NCBI RefSeq assembly: GCF_964340395.1 | Contig: NC_135551.1 | Coordinates: 31,834,955 to 31,898,954, forward strand | Reading direction: 5' to 3' | DNA from: Glandiceps talaboti | Taxonomy: Eukaryota > Hemichordata > Enteropneusta > Spengelidae | DNA: 64,000 nucleotides | Part shown: one piece after another, positions 1-13,100 of the stretch | How positions within the stretch are numbered: position 1 is the stretch's first letter | Layout: the number at the start of each line of letters is the position of its first letter | Translations under genes and position numbers: made by a program | Notes under the pieces: model-generated | Database searches by the model: none | Told to the model about the DNA's origin: nothing | The model's input: only the letters and a program-made list of their open reading frames with translations

Positions 1-978
1 TCATCTTGGGTAGTGGTGCCAAAACATCTAGGACAGAAACGATCAGGTGCCAAAATGTTTAGAAAGCCATTATGTACTAGATTTTACTGCTGAACATATT
101 AATGAGCAAAAATGAAGTGCAGTCAACTACAATTTACTTTTAAACAGACATAGCATGATACAGAAAGATGTCCATTTTGTCAAAGGAAAAAAACCTTTTG
201 GCGGTATTATTAAATGAGTGATAAAGTATATGTATGTTTTCTGATCAGTGGCAACCTTGTAATAGCTTCACATCACCTATATCCAGTGGTATTTCCTTGT
301 TTTATTTATTGTAGTAATTGAAATTTCTTGAAATCTTGAGTGCAAATGATGTCACGTTCAGGTTGCTGCCTACATGTATGCATCATTTGTACAGGCAAAA
401 AGAAACCCATGTGCAGCAAAGGTCAACTAAACCTGGCATCTTCATTTTGCACCACTACTCTTCAACAGCCACCAGAGAATGTTATTCTTATAAGATTCAT
501 CTAGCAAGACTGATTGACAGAACATTTGATTTTTTAAACGTGTATCTTATAGATATTTTGGGGACTTTGTGTTTTCAGCAAATTGGAATATTCAAATCCC
601 CCATGGTTAAGATTACTTTTAAACTTATACTAGTCCTTATTGATACAGCAAAGCTCATGGACAAGTGTAACAACTACTGGTACAGTGTTTCTTGAATTGT
701 TTTCTTTTGCAAACATACATTTATTAATGAACAAGTAGATTCATATTCCATTATTTTACAGACTTGATCTCAGTTGAAGTAATAGTGTACAATATAAAAA
801 AAGTTATATAGAAACACAAGTATCTTGTGGATAGAAAGGTCAGTTGACATACAAAATGTCATGCTCAGTACATGTATTTCATAGTTTGAGCGTTTTGGTT
901 TCATGCCTGCATTTGTAAAGCATGATCAGATATATAATATATTAATAACATATTTTCACTTCCTCATTCTGTATACAG
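1..978 (+). other. REPS intron sequence upstream of first visible exon
   Basis: AT-rich unique sequence. The missing start of EH1 is not recognisable here, so the upstream exon must lie outside the window. An open frame at 318-695 has no family signature and starts at TTG. Confidence 0.6.
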
Positions 979-1150
979 ATCAGTATACTATGTGGTGCTA
1001 CAAGACTGGGTCACTTTGGTCGTAGTCAGTTTTACATTGCATTGAAGTTGATTGCTGCAGTTCAGAGTGGTTTGCCTGTCAGATTAGAGAGTTTAAACTC
1101 AGGAATGGAAGTACCTTTGCCAAAATTGCAGCAAACGAAAGGGGATCAAG
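979..1150 (+). CDS. REPS1: REPS exon a: C-terminal half of first EH domain
   Basis: Acceptor gtatacag at 971-978, donor gtaag at 1151; frame starts at 979 and leaves one base (phase 1). Encodes [19 protein letters not shown] and then a segment ending [12 protein letters not shown], which matches the vertebrate REPS1 EH1 region. This EH half lacks the Trp seen in EH2, as in REPS1 itself. Confidence 0.95.
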
Positions 1151-4100
1151 GTAAGATTCAAAGTGCAAGAACCAGGAAACCAATATGAATACTATGCACA
1201 AACAATGGAATGGTTTTGGACTTAACAAACATCCACTGTCTTAAAAATGTTTGAGCTATCTAGTTGTGGAGTATCTGCACAGTACAGTTGACAAACTTTA
1301 TAAACATATGTTGTATACCTAAACATTTTATTTTATTTTTTTTGTTGGAATTTTGTATCCTGTTTCCCTATTTTTGCTTTTCAAATTGTTTGAGTGTTAT
1401 AGTTAAAACATTAAAACATGGCATTACACTACGTATATATTACAATACATAACATGTATTTAATAGTATTACCAGTTGTACCAAGTTGCAAACATAGCAC
1501 TCCACCTAGTGTAATGTATGCAGTGAAAAACTGAGACTCGTATACAAGTTCATGTAAAATGTGTGTATTAGGTAGTAAACTAGTGAATCTTCATTACTTG
1601 TGGCCATAAATGTGCTACATCATGTACCAATGACAGTGTATGCGGCATCATATACCAATGACAGTGTATGCAGCACCCTCAAGTCCAAATGAACAAGTGT
1701 GATTCACAAACAAATTGACATACATACATACATAAATTCATAACCTAATATTCCTTCTGGAACTTAAAGGCACCAACTCATTTAAACAAGTTAGATTGAC
1801 CACCATTCTTTCTACGATAACACTCTCGCAAAAATGTTTTGATCAGTTTTCCTTTATCCTTTTGAATCTTTGTAACGTTTTCAAATATGGTCTTGTGATG
1901 GAAAATCGACCTTCTTGAACTTTTCATCCACAAACATCACTTGTTTTGTCAAAGTTTCATTTGAGGACCTCACAACATGTTCATCCCAGCTGATAGTTCT
2001 CTTCTTGATGTATTAAGTGATTTTCTCTGCTTTACTAAATTGACAAAATCTTTTCATTTCTGTATTTCCATGCCCAGTTGATATTTTCAGCACTGGTATC
2101 TCCATCATTTTTCAATCTTTTTATTAAAGGTTAGGTAGACATGTATGTAGACAACTAGATATACATCTACTATAGATTCTGTATAGACCTGCATTTTATT
2201 CATGTTCAGTCACATTGTTGAAGAAAACCTAAGAATGGTATGATAACTAGCAAAGTGCTGTCAACAAAATTTGTTATCCTGTGTGAATATTGTAACAGCG
2301 AAAGTCAAGGTCAGATATTTTTAGCTGTAGATTTGCAAACATATACATGTAGCCCCTTGGATGGCTGACATACAATAAAACCTGAAATCATATATCTATG
2401 TATATGTAGCTGAAAAATACCTCAAACACATTAGTTCAGACCCTGGTCACTCTGGTGTGCATTTTACAGGAATCTTTCCAGGCTGTTATAAATTATTTGT
2501 AATCATGTACAAGTGTGGAATTTAACATTTCCAATAATACCATTGTCTTTTTTCACATTGATATATACTTAACCGTCATGAACGCCTTTGTTTTTAAGAT
2601 AATAAGTAGGTAAAATATGTATGAGTTCCCCAAATATTATACCGATGTTCCCCATCAAAATTTGGTACAAAGTATGTAATGTAAGTTTACCGTACCCCCC
2701 CCCCCCATTCCCTGTTATGAGGGTCCCAAAACTTAGCAAAGTGTTGAATTTATTTGATTTATGATTATGAAATAATGTTTTACCATTGCATAAAAGAGAC
2801 CTAGTGTATGAGTCTTTATCTGGAATTCAGCAAAAAAAAGAAAGTTTTTGGCTTAGTCTCTGCAGCTTAATTGAGAGGGACTGGTCTGGGCACATGTATT
2901 TTGATATGGTATGTACATGTACTGAGTGTCGAGTTCAGTATTTTCAAGTGATGTCTACAGATTGAAATAAAATCCTAGTTTTCATGCTGAATTATAATGA
3001 AAATGGTGTGCATTGATGTAGAAATGTCTGAGAGATATTGCTGAGTAGAGTTATATGAACTTTGCCAAACACAGGATATCCTGCTGTTTCCTTCACTAGA
3101 GAGGTACATGTGTACAGATGTTTGTCAGCAATCTGCTCTTTTTCAAACAAAACAGATGAAGGAACACTTCTGAGACTTGTGATATTGTTCTCATTTTCTT
3201 GTGACGAACTCAAAAAATATACAATGTAGTTGTACCTAGGTTATTTAGTCCCCAATGGGCACTGCCCGGAGGGGACTTATAAGTTATATTTTGGGTTCCA
3301 TCCGTCCATCGAACCCTCCGTCCATCCATCCATCCATGTGCAAGTTCAACTTCACCCTCATATCTCTGGCATGCACCAACTGATTTCAACCAAACCTGGC
3401 ATAAAGGTAACATACTATGTGAGACATATGCACGTCACTTTGTTTTATGACTGAATCGTATTTGTTGTTCTATTTCACAATATGCTTTATAACTTTTGAG
3501 GTTTTTAACTTATTTAGTTCTTATAGCAAATTGGTCAATAAATTATGAAGTTCTGAAATCTACAGACACCATTCAAATTTGCACAATAACTTTGCACAAT
3601 AACTTTGCCATAAAACACACATGTTGGGGAGTACATGTATGTCTTTAATTGAGGGTTTGTTAACAGCTACATTTTGTATTTCTTCTCTTGTTTTCAATGA
3701 ATACATTGGTAGAATATATAAACATTTAGAATTTCTAGAATTTGTTTTTTTTTTACACACTATGTACACCTGCTGTTTAATACTGAGACTTTCCATGTGT
3801 ATGTACATCATGTATTCTGTTAAACCCATAATTCTTTTTTGCATTTAACAGAGAATAGGTTGGCGTTTTCTTGAACAAAGAAATTTGAATGAAGTTGTAT
3901 TTTTGCATTTGATAGAAACGGTACAGTTTGGCTTTTCAGCATTCAAAAATGTCAACAAAATGTAATAAATTGCCTTCAAGGTTCAACTCATTAAAGTTGT
4001 GCCATGATTGATAAAGAATTTGTAAGTGAGACGGTTGTCACATTAGTAATTATGAGTCTGTATATTTTCCATTCAGTAATTTTAATAATTCTGTGTATAA

Positions 4101-6973
4101 TTTCCTATCTAATACATGGAGATAAGAAATGAGCCCAGCTCAGTAATTATAATTTTCTATAATAAGTACAGATTTTTTCATTTGATAAACAAGAAACAAG
4201 CTCAGCAGATCTGTAATTTTAGCAATTCTCCATATATATTTTTCTGTGATAGACAAGAAACAAGCTCAAATCTATAATATTAATAATTCTCCTTATATTT
4301 TGTGAAATTTTCTATCTGATAGACAAGAAACGAGCCCAGTTCAGCAATCTAGCATTTAGTCAGAATGTCAATGAAGATTATCTACCCCTGGACAAACAAA
4401 ATGAAAGGTGAGAAATTCTCCTTTGGTGGTGATCTTAATTGCTTCTAAATATATTCAGTGTAATTTAACCTTTGTGTGGCATTCATAAACAGGTAATGTA
4501 TGATGCCTATCTCTTGTAATTAGATGTCCTATAATTACTACATATTCTCCATGTTTGATACATATGCATACTTTTTACAAGGACTGTCAGATCAAGAGGT
4601 AGGTAGTACAGTGTGTTTATTACCAGGTTACTATCATGTTCATGCATTGCCACACAAACTTACAGGAATGGCAAGTGAAATTAGTCTTGTGATTACATGT
4701 GCATGCACACCAGATGTTTACCCTATCTGTCTTGCCTGTACATCAATTGTATTAAATTATTGTACTGTTTAGAATGGTGAGGAAGTGTCAGAGTTGGTGT
4801 ACTCACTCAAAACAGGATTATTTTCCTCCTGTTGTAATAATTCAAAGCAGTAGAAATTAAATTCAGTTGAGCATGCAAATAATTATTGCAAAGGCTAGAG
4901 GCATAAAGGCTAGTTCTGGAATACCTCTTAAATTTATCAGATATGTTTTCTTTGAATATTTGATAATTGTATGTTGTGTTCTATAAAAAATCTAATTGAA
5001 ACTGATATGAAGATGACAACCAAATGGAAGCCAAGAATTAAGTCTATGGTTAGCATTGTTATTGTGTCTACGAATAGATATACTATTTAAGATTTCAGTT
5101 GAAATATAGGCAGTACTGCATGTTTATTGGAGTTGCATATTTAAGTTGATGGACTCATTTTCAGGATTTAAATATCCGTGCAAGCCTATGCTTTCAATTT
5201 AGAGATATTCTGTCATGTGTATGTATATACATGTAAACAGTGCCAAATTCCCACTGATTTCCAGTTGCATACAGGGTAGGGCTGAAATTCAGACATGCAT
5301 ACAGGACTGAAATCCAGACATGCATACAGTGCTGAAATACAGACATGCATACAGGACTGAAATACAGACATGCATACAGGACTGAAATATAGACATGCAT
5401 ACAGTGCTGAAATTCAGACATGCATACAGGACTGAAATATACACATGCATACAGTGCTGAAATTCAGACATGCATACAGGGTTGAAATCCAGACATGCAT
5501 ACAGTACTGAAATTAAGTCGTACATACAGTGCTGAAATTCAAATATACATACATACAGGGTTGAAATCCAGACATGCATACAGTGCTGAAATCCAGACAT
5601 GCATACAGGACTGAAATATAGACATGTATACAGGACTGAAATACAGACATGCATACAGGGTTGAAATCCAGACATGTATACAGGGTTGAAATCCAGACAT
5701 GTATACAGGGTTGAAATCCAGACATGTATACAGGACTGAAATACAGACATGCATACAGGGTTGAAATCCAGACATGCATACAGTGCTGAAATTCAGACAT
5801 GCATACAGTACTGAAATTCAGACATACATACAGGGTTGAAATCCAGACATGTATACAGGATTGAAATCCAGACATGCATACAGTGCTGAAATTCAGACAT
5901 GCATACAGTGCTGAAATTAAGTCGTACATACAGTGCTGAAATTCAGACATACATACAGGGTTGAAATTCAGACATGCATACAGTACTGAAATTCAGACAT
6001 ACATACAGGGTTGAAATCCAGACATGCATACAGTACTGAAATCCAGACATACATACTGGGTTGAAATCCAGACATGCATACAGTACTGAAATCCAGACAT
6101 ACATACTGGGTTGAAATACAGACATGTATACAGTACTGAATTTCAGACATACATACATACAGTGCTGAAATCCAGACATACATACAGGGTTGAAATCCAG
6201 ACATGTATACAGGATTGAAATCCAGACATGCATACAGTGCTGAAATACAGACATGTATAGTCACTATACATGTAGTATCCTTATTGTGGAGTGATATCAA
6301 TATCTGGAGTTTGTAATTTATCATAGAAATATCCATTATGTCATTCCAAGAGGTAAAGAGATCAGGGTGACATTATTTTTTGCCCTTTAATCCAATTTTT
6401 TTTAAGTGACTTTCTTTGCTACTTAATATAATGTCCTTAGGGTTGACGTGAAAAGCAGGAAATTGTATTTTGTATTTCCTTATTGGATGCATGGTGATAT
6501 TATGATCTCTTGGTAAGAGCAGAGATGTTGGAAAGAGTTCATATGCATACAAAATATATGTAGACTTGTTTTGTTCAGTCCTATCAGGAGTTTCAATCAC
6601 AGTGAGTGCTGGCTGATAGGGTGGCATGACACATTGTATTTTACATGCTAAATATGAGCAATTTTGTTTCCATATTGATTTTAATATCAGAACCACTGTT
6701 GATGAGACTTATTAAGGACAGGAAAAAAAAGAGACTTGTAGTGGTGAGATAAACTTTAGAATGATGTAAAGGTCAAACACTTGTAGGAAAAATAGTCTAT
6801 AGCTTAGTATGTGTTCACTATATGAAGACTCGGTGAGATGACTATTTCATGTATTCCTTTGATGTTACATGCACTGTGAATGTAACACCTAGGTTGTCAC
6901 ATGATTCATCTTATCTGTCAGATGGTGTAGAATTATTTATAAACTCTGTGAGGATAGTCAACTAGCCTTAAAC

Positions 6974-7024
<51 letters not shown>

Positions 7025-7101
7025 ATGTCCGTCCGTCCGTCCGTCCGTCTGTCTGTCTGTGTCTGTCTGTCTGTCTGAGTGTCTGTCTGTCTGTCTGTCT
7101 A

Positions 7102-7153
<52 letters not shown>

Positions 7154-10100
7154 CATATTTGGGTGTTCTAGATGATAAATCAAGTAACATAATTATTCTC
7201 ATTCAGGTAAAACAACAGTTCTCATTTTGTGGCTGTGAAATTTTCATATTATGATGAAAAACAAACACTGCCTTGTATTGACAAACTGCAAGGTAACAGC
7301 TGCTGTCATTGACCTTTTTCCATTTTTGTTTATTTCTCAAAATTATATATCTAAATTCATTTGTATCTTTCAGACCAAATACTGCACAACAAGCTCAGCA
7401 ACAACAGGTATCACTACCCCCACCACCATCTAAAGAAAACATTCTAACTGGTCAAGTAGTGTTTCGTCAAAGAGTAAGTGTCATTAATAATTCTCAATAA
7501 TTTTGTATTTAGAACTACTAAAACATATTTTACAAGGCTAATATTGTTTGTTATCTGTAATCTGCAATTTGTGATGGTATAAAAAATAACACATGGTCTG
7601 TGTTGTAACTGTATTCTTGTATTCATTTATAATATGTGCTGAAGATAGGAATATTGGAATTCTGAAATTTTATTGCACTGTTGATGAAATTAACTTTTGT
7701 TGAAGACAAGAAGTCTTAAAACAAAAAGATTACTGAGCTATATAACTACAGTTACTGTCAAAGTAATCTGACAAATTGAATGATATTATTTATATATGGG
7801 TATAGGTTAGATGTGAAATATGGTGACAGTATGAAATGTCACATACCTCAAAATAAAACAAAAAAAGGGGAAAAAATAATGTACATGTAGATTGAAATAA
7901 AGATGAATACAAAGAAATAGTGGCAATCATGATCAATGAAAATAATGTTTTTATTTCTGGTTATTTAAAGAAAAAAAATGTGTATACAACAAGGTATATC
8001 ATTATGTATGTCGGTCTGTCTGTCTGTCTGTCTCTGTGTCTGTGTGTGTCTCTGTCTGTCTGTCTGTCTGTCCATGCTGTGGGCAGTTATTAATGTGCGA
8101 TTCAAACACATTGTTCAAACCATATGACAATACTATGCTCATTATTTCATTCAATATGACTATATCTTTCTCTATTCCCTATCATAATTTAGGACATCAA
8201 TTTAAATTCTACATATGGTAGTCACATTTAGCATAGTGAACTATTACAGCTATATTTTCTAATTGATTTCACTAGTCTAACAGACTACCCCATCTTATAC
8301 AATTGGTAGCATAAGTACCATGCTACAGTGTAGTTTGATAGTCTAGATACAATGTTTAGTAGTATGTACTGTGGAAAACTGCTAAGGTGTAGTTTAATAG
8401 TCTAGATACAATGTTTAGAAGTGTGTACCCTGGAAAACTGCTACAGTGTAGTGTAGTGGTCTAGATACAATGTTTAGTAGTATGTACCCTGGAAAACTGC
8501 TACAGTGTAGTTTAGTAGTCTAGATACAATGTTTAGAAGTGTGTACCCTGGAAAACTGCTACAATGTAGTTTAGTGGTCTAGATACAATGTTTAGAACTT
8601 AATTGTATACCCTGGAAAAATGCTAATTTAATCATGTTTAGTAGTGTATGTACTCTGGACTACTGCTAATTTACTAGTCAAGATACAATGTTTAGTAGTC
8701 TATCTGTCCTGGACTACTGCTAATTTAGTATTCTAGATACAATGTTTGGTACTAGTCTATCTGTCCTGGACTACTGCTAATTTGGTAGTCTAGATACAAT
8801 GTTAAGTAGTGTACATGTATGTGCCCTGGACTACTGGTACTGCTAATTTTGTAGTCTAGATACAATGTTTAGTAGTAGTGTATGTGTCCTTGAATACTGG
8901 TAATGTGATAATCTAGATACAATGTTTTGTAGTCTATTGGACTACTACTAATTTTAATGATTTAGTAGTGTAGATACAATGTGTTGTAGTCTATTGGACT
9001 ACTGCTAATTTAGTAGTTTAGATACAGTGTTTCATAGTCTATTGAACTACTAACTATAATTCCAAGTCTTGCAATTATGACATGTCACAGTAGTTGTTTA
9101 TAGATATTCTTGAGGTATTCATATGACCTCAACAAGTGATTAAGTCTATGGTTTCAATGAATATAGAGATTGATTATTCACCTGACTGTTTCTCCTCAGT
9201 TCAGATTTATTAAGCAGAAATTATTTGGTATTTTATGAGGATAGATATTGTGATGCAAAATTTGAATTTTCAATACTGTTTCCCTTTTCTGAGTGAATAG
9301 ATATCTTTTGAAATACAGCCATTATAAAGGTACTAATCAGGTGTCTTTCAAACTGCAGTGCAATTATGCTGAAAATGTAATCTCACACCTGTATGCAAAT
9401 GAGAATATGAGCATTTTGTGATGTGTATTAACACACATTTATATTTTCATCAGATTTCTGTCAGATATCCAAAGTGTCAGTGTTGGTTCTTGAATCTAGT
9501 ATTTGCATTCATCCTTGCTATGTTTTCTGCTACACTTGAACTTCCTTCACCTGTGAAATTACAGCCACAGAGAAAAACAGACGCTCATGGAAATACCCCA
9601 AGTATACCACACTGTAAATTACCCAAGTATACCACACTGTAAATTACCCACGTATACCACTCTGTATAATACCCATTGTATACCACTCTGTATAATACCC
9701 AAGTATACCACACTGTAAATTACCCAAGTATACCACACTGTAAATTACCCACGTATACCACACCTGTAAATTACCCAAGTATACCACTCTGTATAATACC
9801 CAAGTATACCACACTGTAAATTACCCAAGTATACCACACTGTAAATTACCCACGTATACCACACCTGTAAAGTATACCACTTTGTATAATACCCCCAAGT
9901 ATACCACACTGTAAATTACCCAAGTATACCACACTGTAAATTACCCACGTATACCACACCTGTAAATTACCCAAGTATACCACACTGTAAATTACCCACG
10001 TATACCACACCTGTAAATTACCCAAGTATACCATGCTGTAAATTACCCACGTATACCACTCTGTATAATACCCAAGTATACCACTCTGTATAATACCCAA

Positions 10101-13100
10101 GTATACCACACTGTAAATTACCCAAGTATACCACACTGTAGATTACCCAAGTATACCACTGTATAATACCCAAGTATACTACACTGTACATGTAAAATAC
10201 CCAAGTATACCACACTGTACATGTATACCACACTGTATAATACCCAAGTATACCACACTGGACATGTATAATACCCAAGTATACCACACTGTTTAACATC
10301 CAAGTACACCACACTATAAAATACCTAGTATACTACACTGTAAAATACCCATTGCAAGTATTCCACACTGTGTAATAATACGTACCCAAGTATTATACAT
10401 GTACCACACTGTAAAATACCCAAGTATTCCACACTGGTACTTGCAAGACATGGAGTTCTGTTATAATTCTAATCTCTCATCATATATTAATGTGAAACCT
10501 AGCCAAGAATCCATTCTAACTCTTGTGTTCTCAATCAAGGAAATGAAATGTCCTGTAGGCTGTAGTGTAGTGAGTCAAAACCATCAAATGCAAGGATTAT
10601 ATTAAGCTTCATTCTCTTCTAGTCAAAGTGTATACAATGAGTTGATTACATGTATAATATATACATACATGTGTATTCTTTATTTATTGATGAGTCATTG
10701 GTCTGTGGAAAGCAATTTTCAGTAAAGATTATGGAAGACTTCTTTGTATTTGTGGCAGAACAATTGTTTGTAGGAGAAATAAACAAGATATTTGCACACA
10801 ATGGTGCATCTAGTGCATATCATAATATTTAGATATATAGTGAAAGGTTAGATAGACCTTTATCATGGGATGGTTAGTAACTTACCTACATGTATTTCCA
10901 AATTATTTGTTATATTCTACAATGAAATATAATACTCTCGGCGGTGCCTCTTACACTCATAGAATGTCGTAAAGAGGTGTGTGGTTTTACAACAATCCTC
11001 TCAGCCAGTATATAGTAAAGTGATAATTTCAAACTCCTATAGAGATATTTCCACTGTGTTGTGTTTTGCACAGGTAGAAATAGAACTGTTACAGTAACAG
11101 TCAATCTGAATAAAATCGGATGTGGTGAAAGCAGCTAAATGCTTTATTTACCTCTGTTTCAATCGTTTTGTGTCGCTTGTTTTTGTTCCGAGTGATCACC
11201 ATGTGGGAAGGCGGCGATCACTTGGAACAAAAACAATCGACACAAAATGATTAAAATAGAGGTAAATAAAGCATTTAGCTGCTTTCACCACATCGGATTT
11301 TAATTAGATTGAGTAACAGTGTGATAGGTAGAAGATATTACAGAGAGAGTTATTTGTACAAGTGATACATGTAATCAGATGAGTGAACATCAGATGTAAG
11401 AAATGTTGAAAATATATACAAACTTCAAATTAGCTGGACATGTTAGTAATATTCTTGAAATGTTAAATATTCAGTTCACAAATATTTGTGATAATATACA
11501 TGTTATTGATAATGTGAGATATGTCGGTCTATTTTAGTGAATGCACACTGTTTTCAATTTCTGTATATACATCACAGGTGAATGCCATATGTGGAGGATT
11601 CTAAAGTAAAGTACATTGTACACTGATTACAATTTTGATAACAAAACTATAGAAACTGTGGATGTATCAATTGTCTTGTATGTTTTTAAATGCATTGTGA
11701 GAATACAATTTATTCCATAGAAAACATTTGACCTTTTGCATCTTCATTCTGTTGAAATTCTGTTATCATTTCCCAAAAAAGAACGTAACAACTATTGATA
11801 ATATCTAAATGTTAGATTTAAGGAAAAGGAACAAGGCAAGATAACCAAACAATGTGAAATACTCATAGCTATGCATAACAATTAACATATGCATAATTTG
11901 TATGATATAGCGGCATGTGTTGTGTTTTGAGACATAGAGAGTGCTTGTAGTACATCTTTGAACTGAGGAGTACTAATAGTACATTTCGTAGTTGTCACTC
12001 AGCACAGTGTTTTCGCTAAAGTTTGCCAACCCTGCTAACAGAAATCAGAATTAATTTCACATACAGTTTATAATAATTTTGTGTTGAATGGGAACCCAAG
12101 GAATGTGACTCGGGAAACCTGGTAAATTCTACCTACTTTCTGCGAATAGCAAAAACGCTGTCTATTTTGTACATTATTAGTAATTACTAAGTATTAGTAC
12201 TGATAATGGACAAAGAATTATGCAAGGTTGTGCAGAAAAGTAAAATCTATAATTAAACCTGAATGCTTTTGTTACAGAAAAGAAGTGGTTCAAGCTCCTC
12301 CAGCACCTCTTCCTCTTCTTCCAATTTTAGTCCTAAAATGTCTCCTAAACGGACGCCACCAGACTCCCCAAGTGAGCAAAGACTGGTGTCAGCTGGTAGT
12401 TATACGGTATGACTAATGTCCTCGTCTTATTCATGTCATCGTTGCGTCAGTCATCATACACGTCCTTCTACATACTGCAGTCTACAACATTGTCATCTTA
12501 GTTGTTTCCTGGTAAACTGTACCTTTCTAGCTTTTACCATTGCTGATGGCTTACTGTAAAACATTCAACCATACCCATAGTATCATAGCTATCCACATTT
12601 TGAATGTTAATAATACTGTAACAGTATTTCCATGTTTGAACCCACCTAGAAGTTTGGTTATGGGCAATTATTTGGTATCAAAAAGAGTGTTTCAAGACCA
12701 ACACTGACAATTGGGTTGACAAAAAAAGGCTGGGTCTAGATAAATTCATTCATTAAAACTTTGCCAATGTTTTGATTATGCATACTGTTAGATAGTCTTC
12801 ATCAGGGATATAACATAAGGTGAATAAAGTCAAAGATTATAAAAGAGAATGATATTGAATGGCTGGATGATTCAAAGCCACTCAGGCTGTTCATTGCTTG
12901 TTCAGTCCACCCTTTGCTCTTTCACACTTCAAAGAGAAATATTGTTGAAACTGAATTGGGCATCTATCAAATGTTTTCTGCCGAAGAGTCACCAGGTTGT
13001 TGCTTAACTCCTTCATCTTGTAAATTTCTCAGTTTCTAAATAGTCTTTAGAAATGTAAATAGTAGTAAGTAGACTAGTCAGGAGTTGTAAGCTAATTCCA

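Noticed and set aside
318-695. 125-codon + strand frame
   Set aside because: Begins at TTG, no family signature, lies in AT-rich intron upstream of exon a and lacks flanking splice support for REPS.
5281-6257. CRISPR-like appearance of regular 25-bp repeats
   Set aside because: Units are contiguous with no unique spacers and the DNA is clearly eukaryotic; this is a minisatellite.
12661-12860. Segment with tagtcttcatcaggg resembling 3' ends of some retroelements
   Set aside because: Too short and no coding remains or target duplication nearby.
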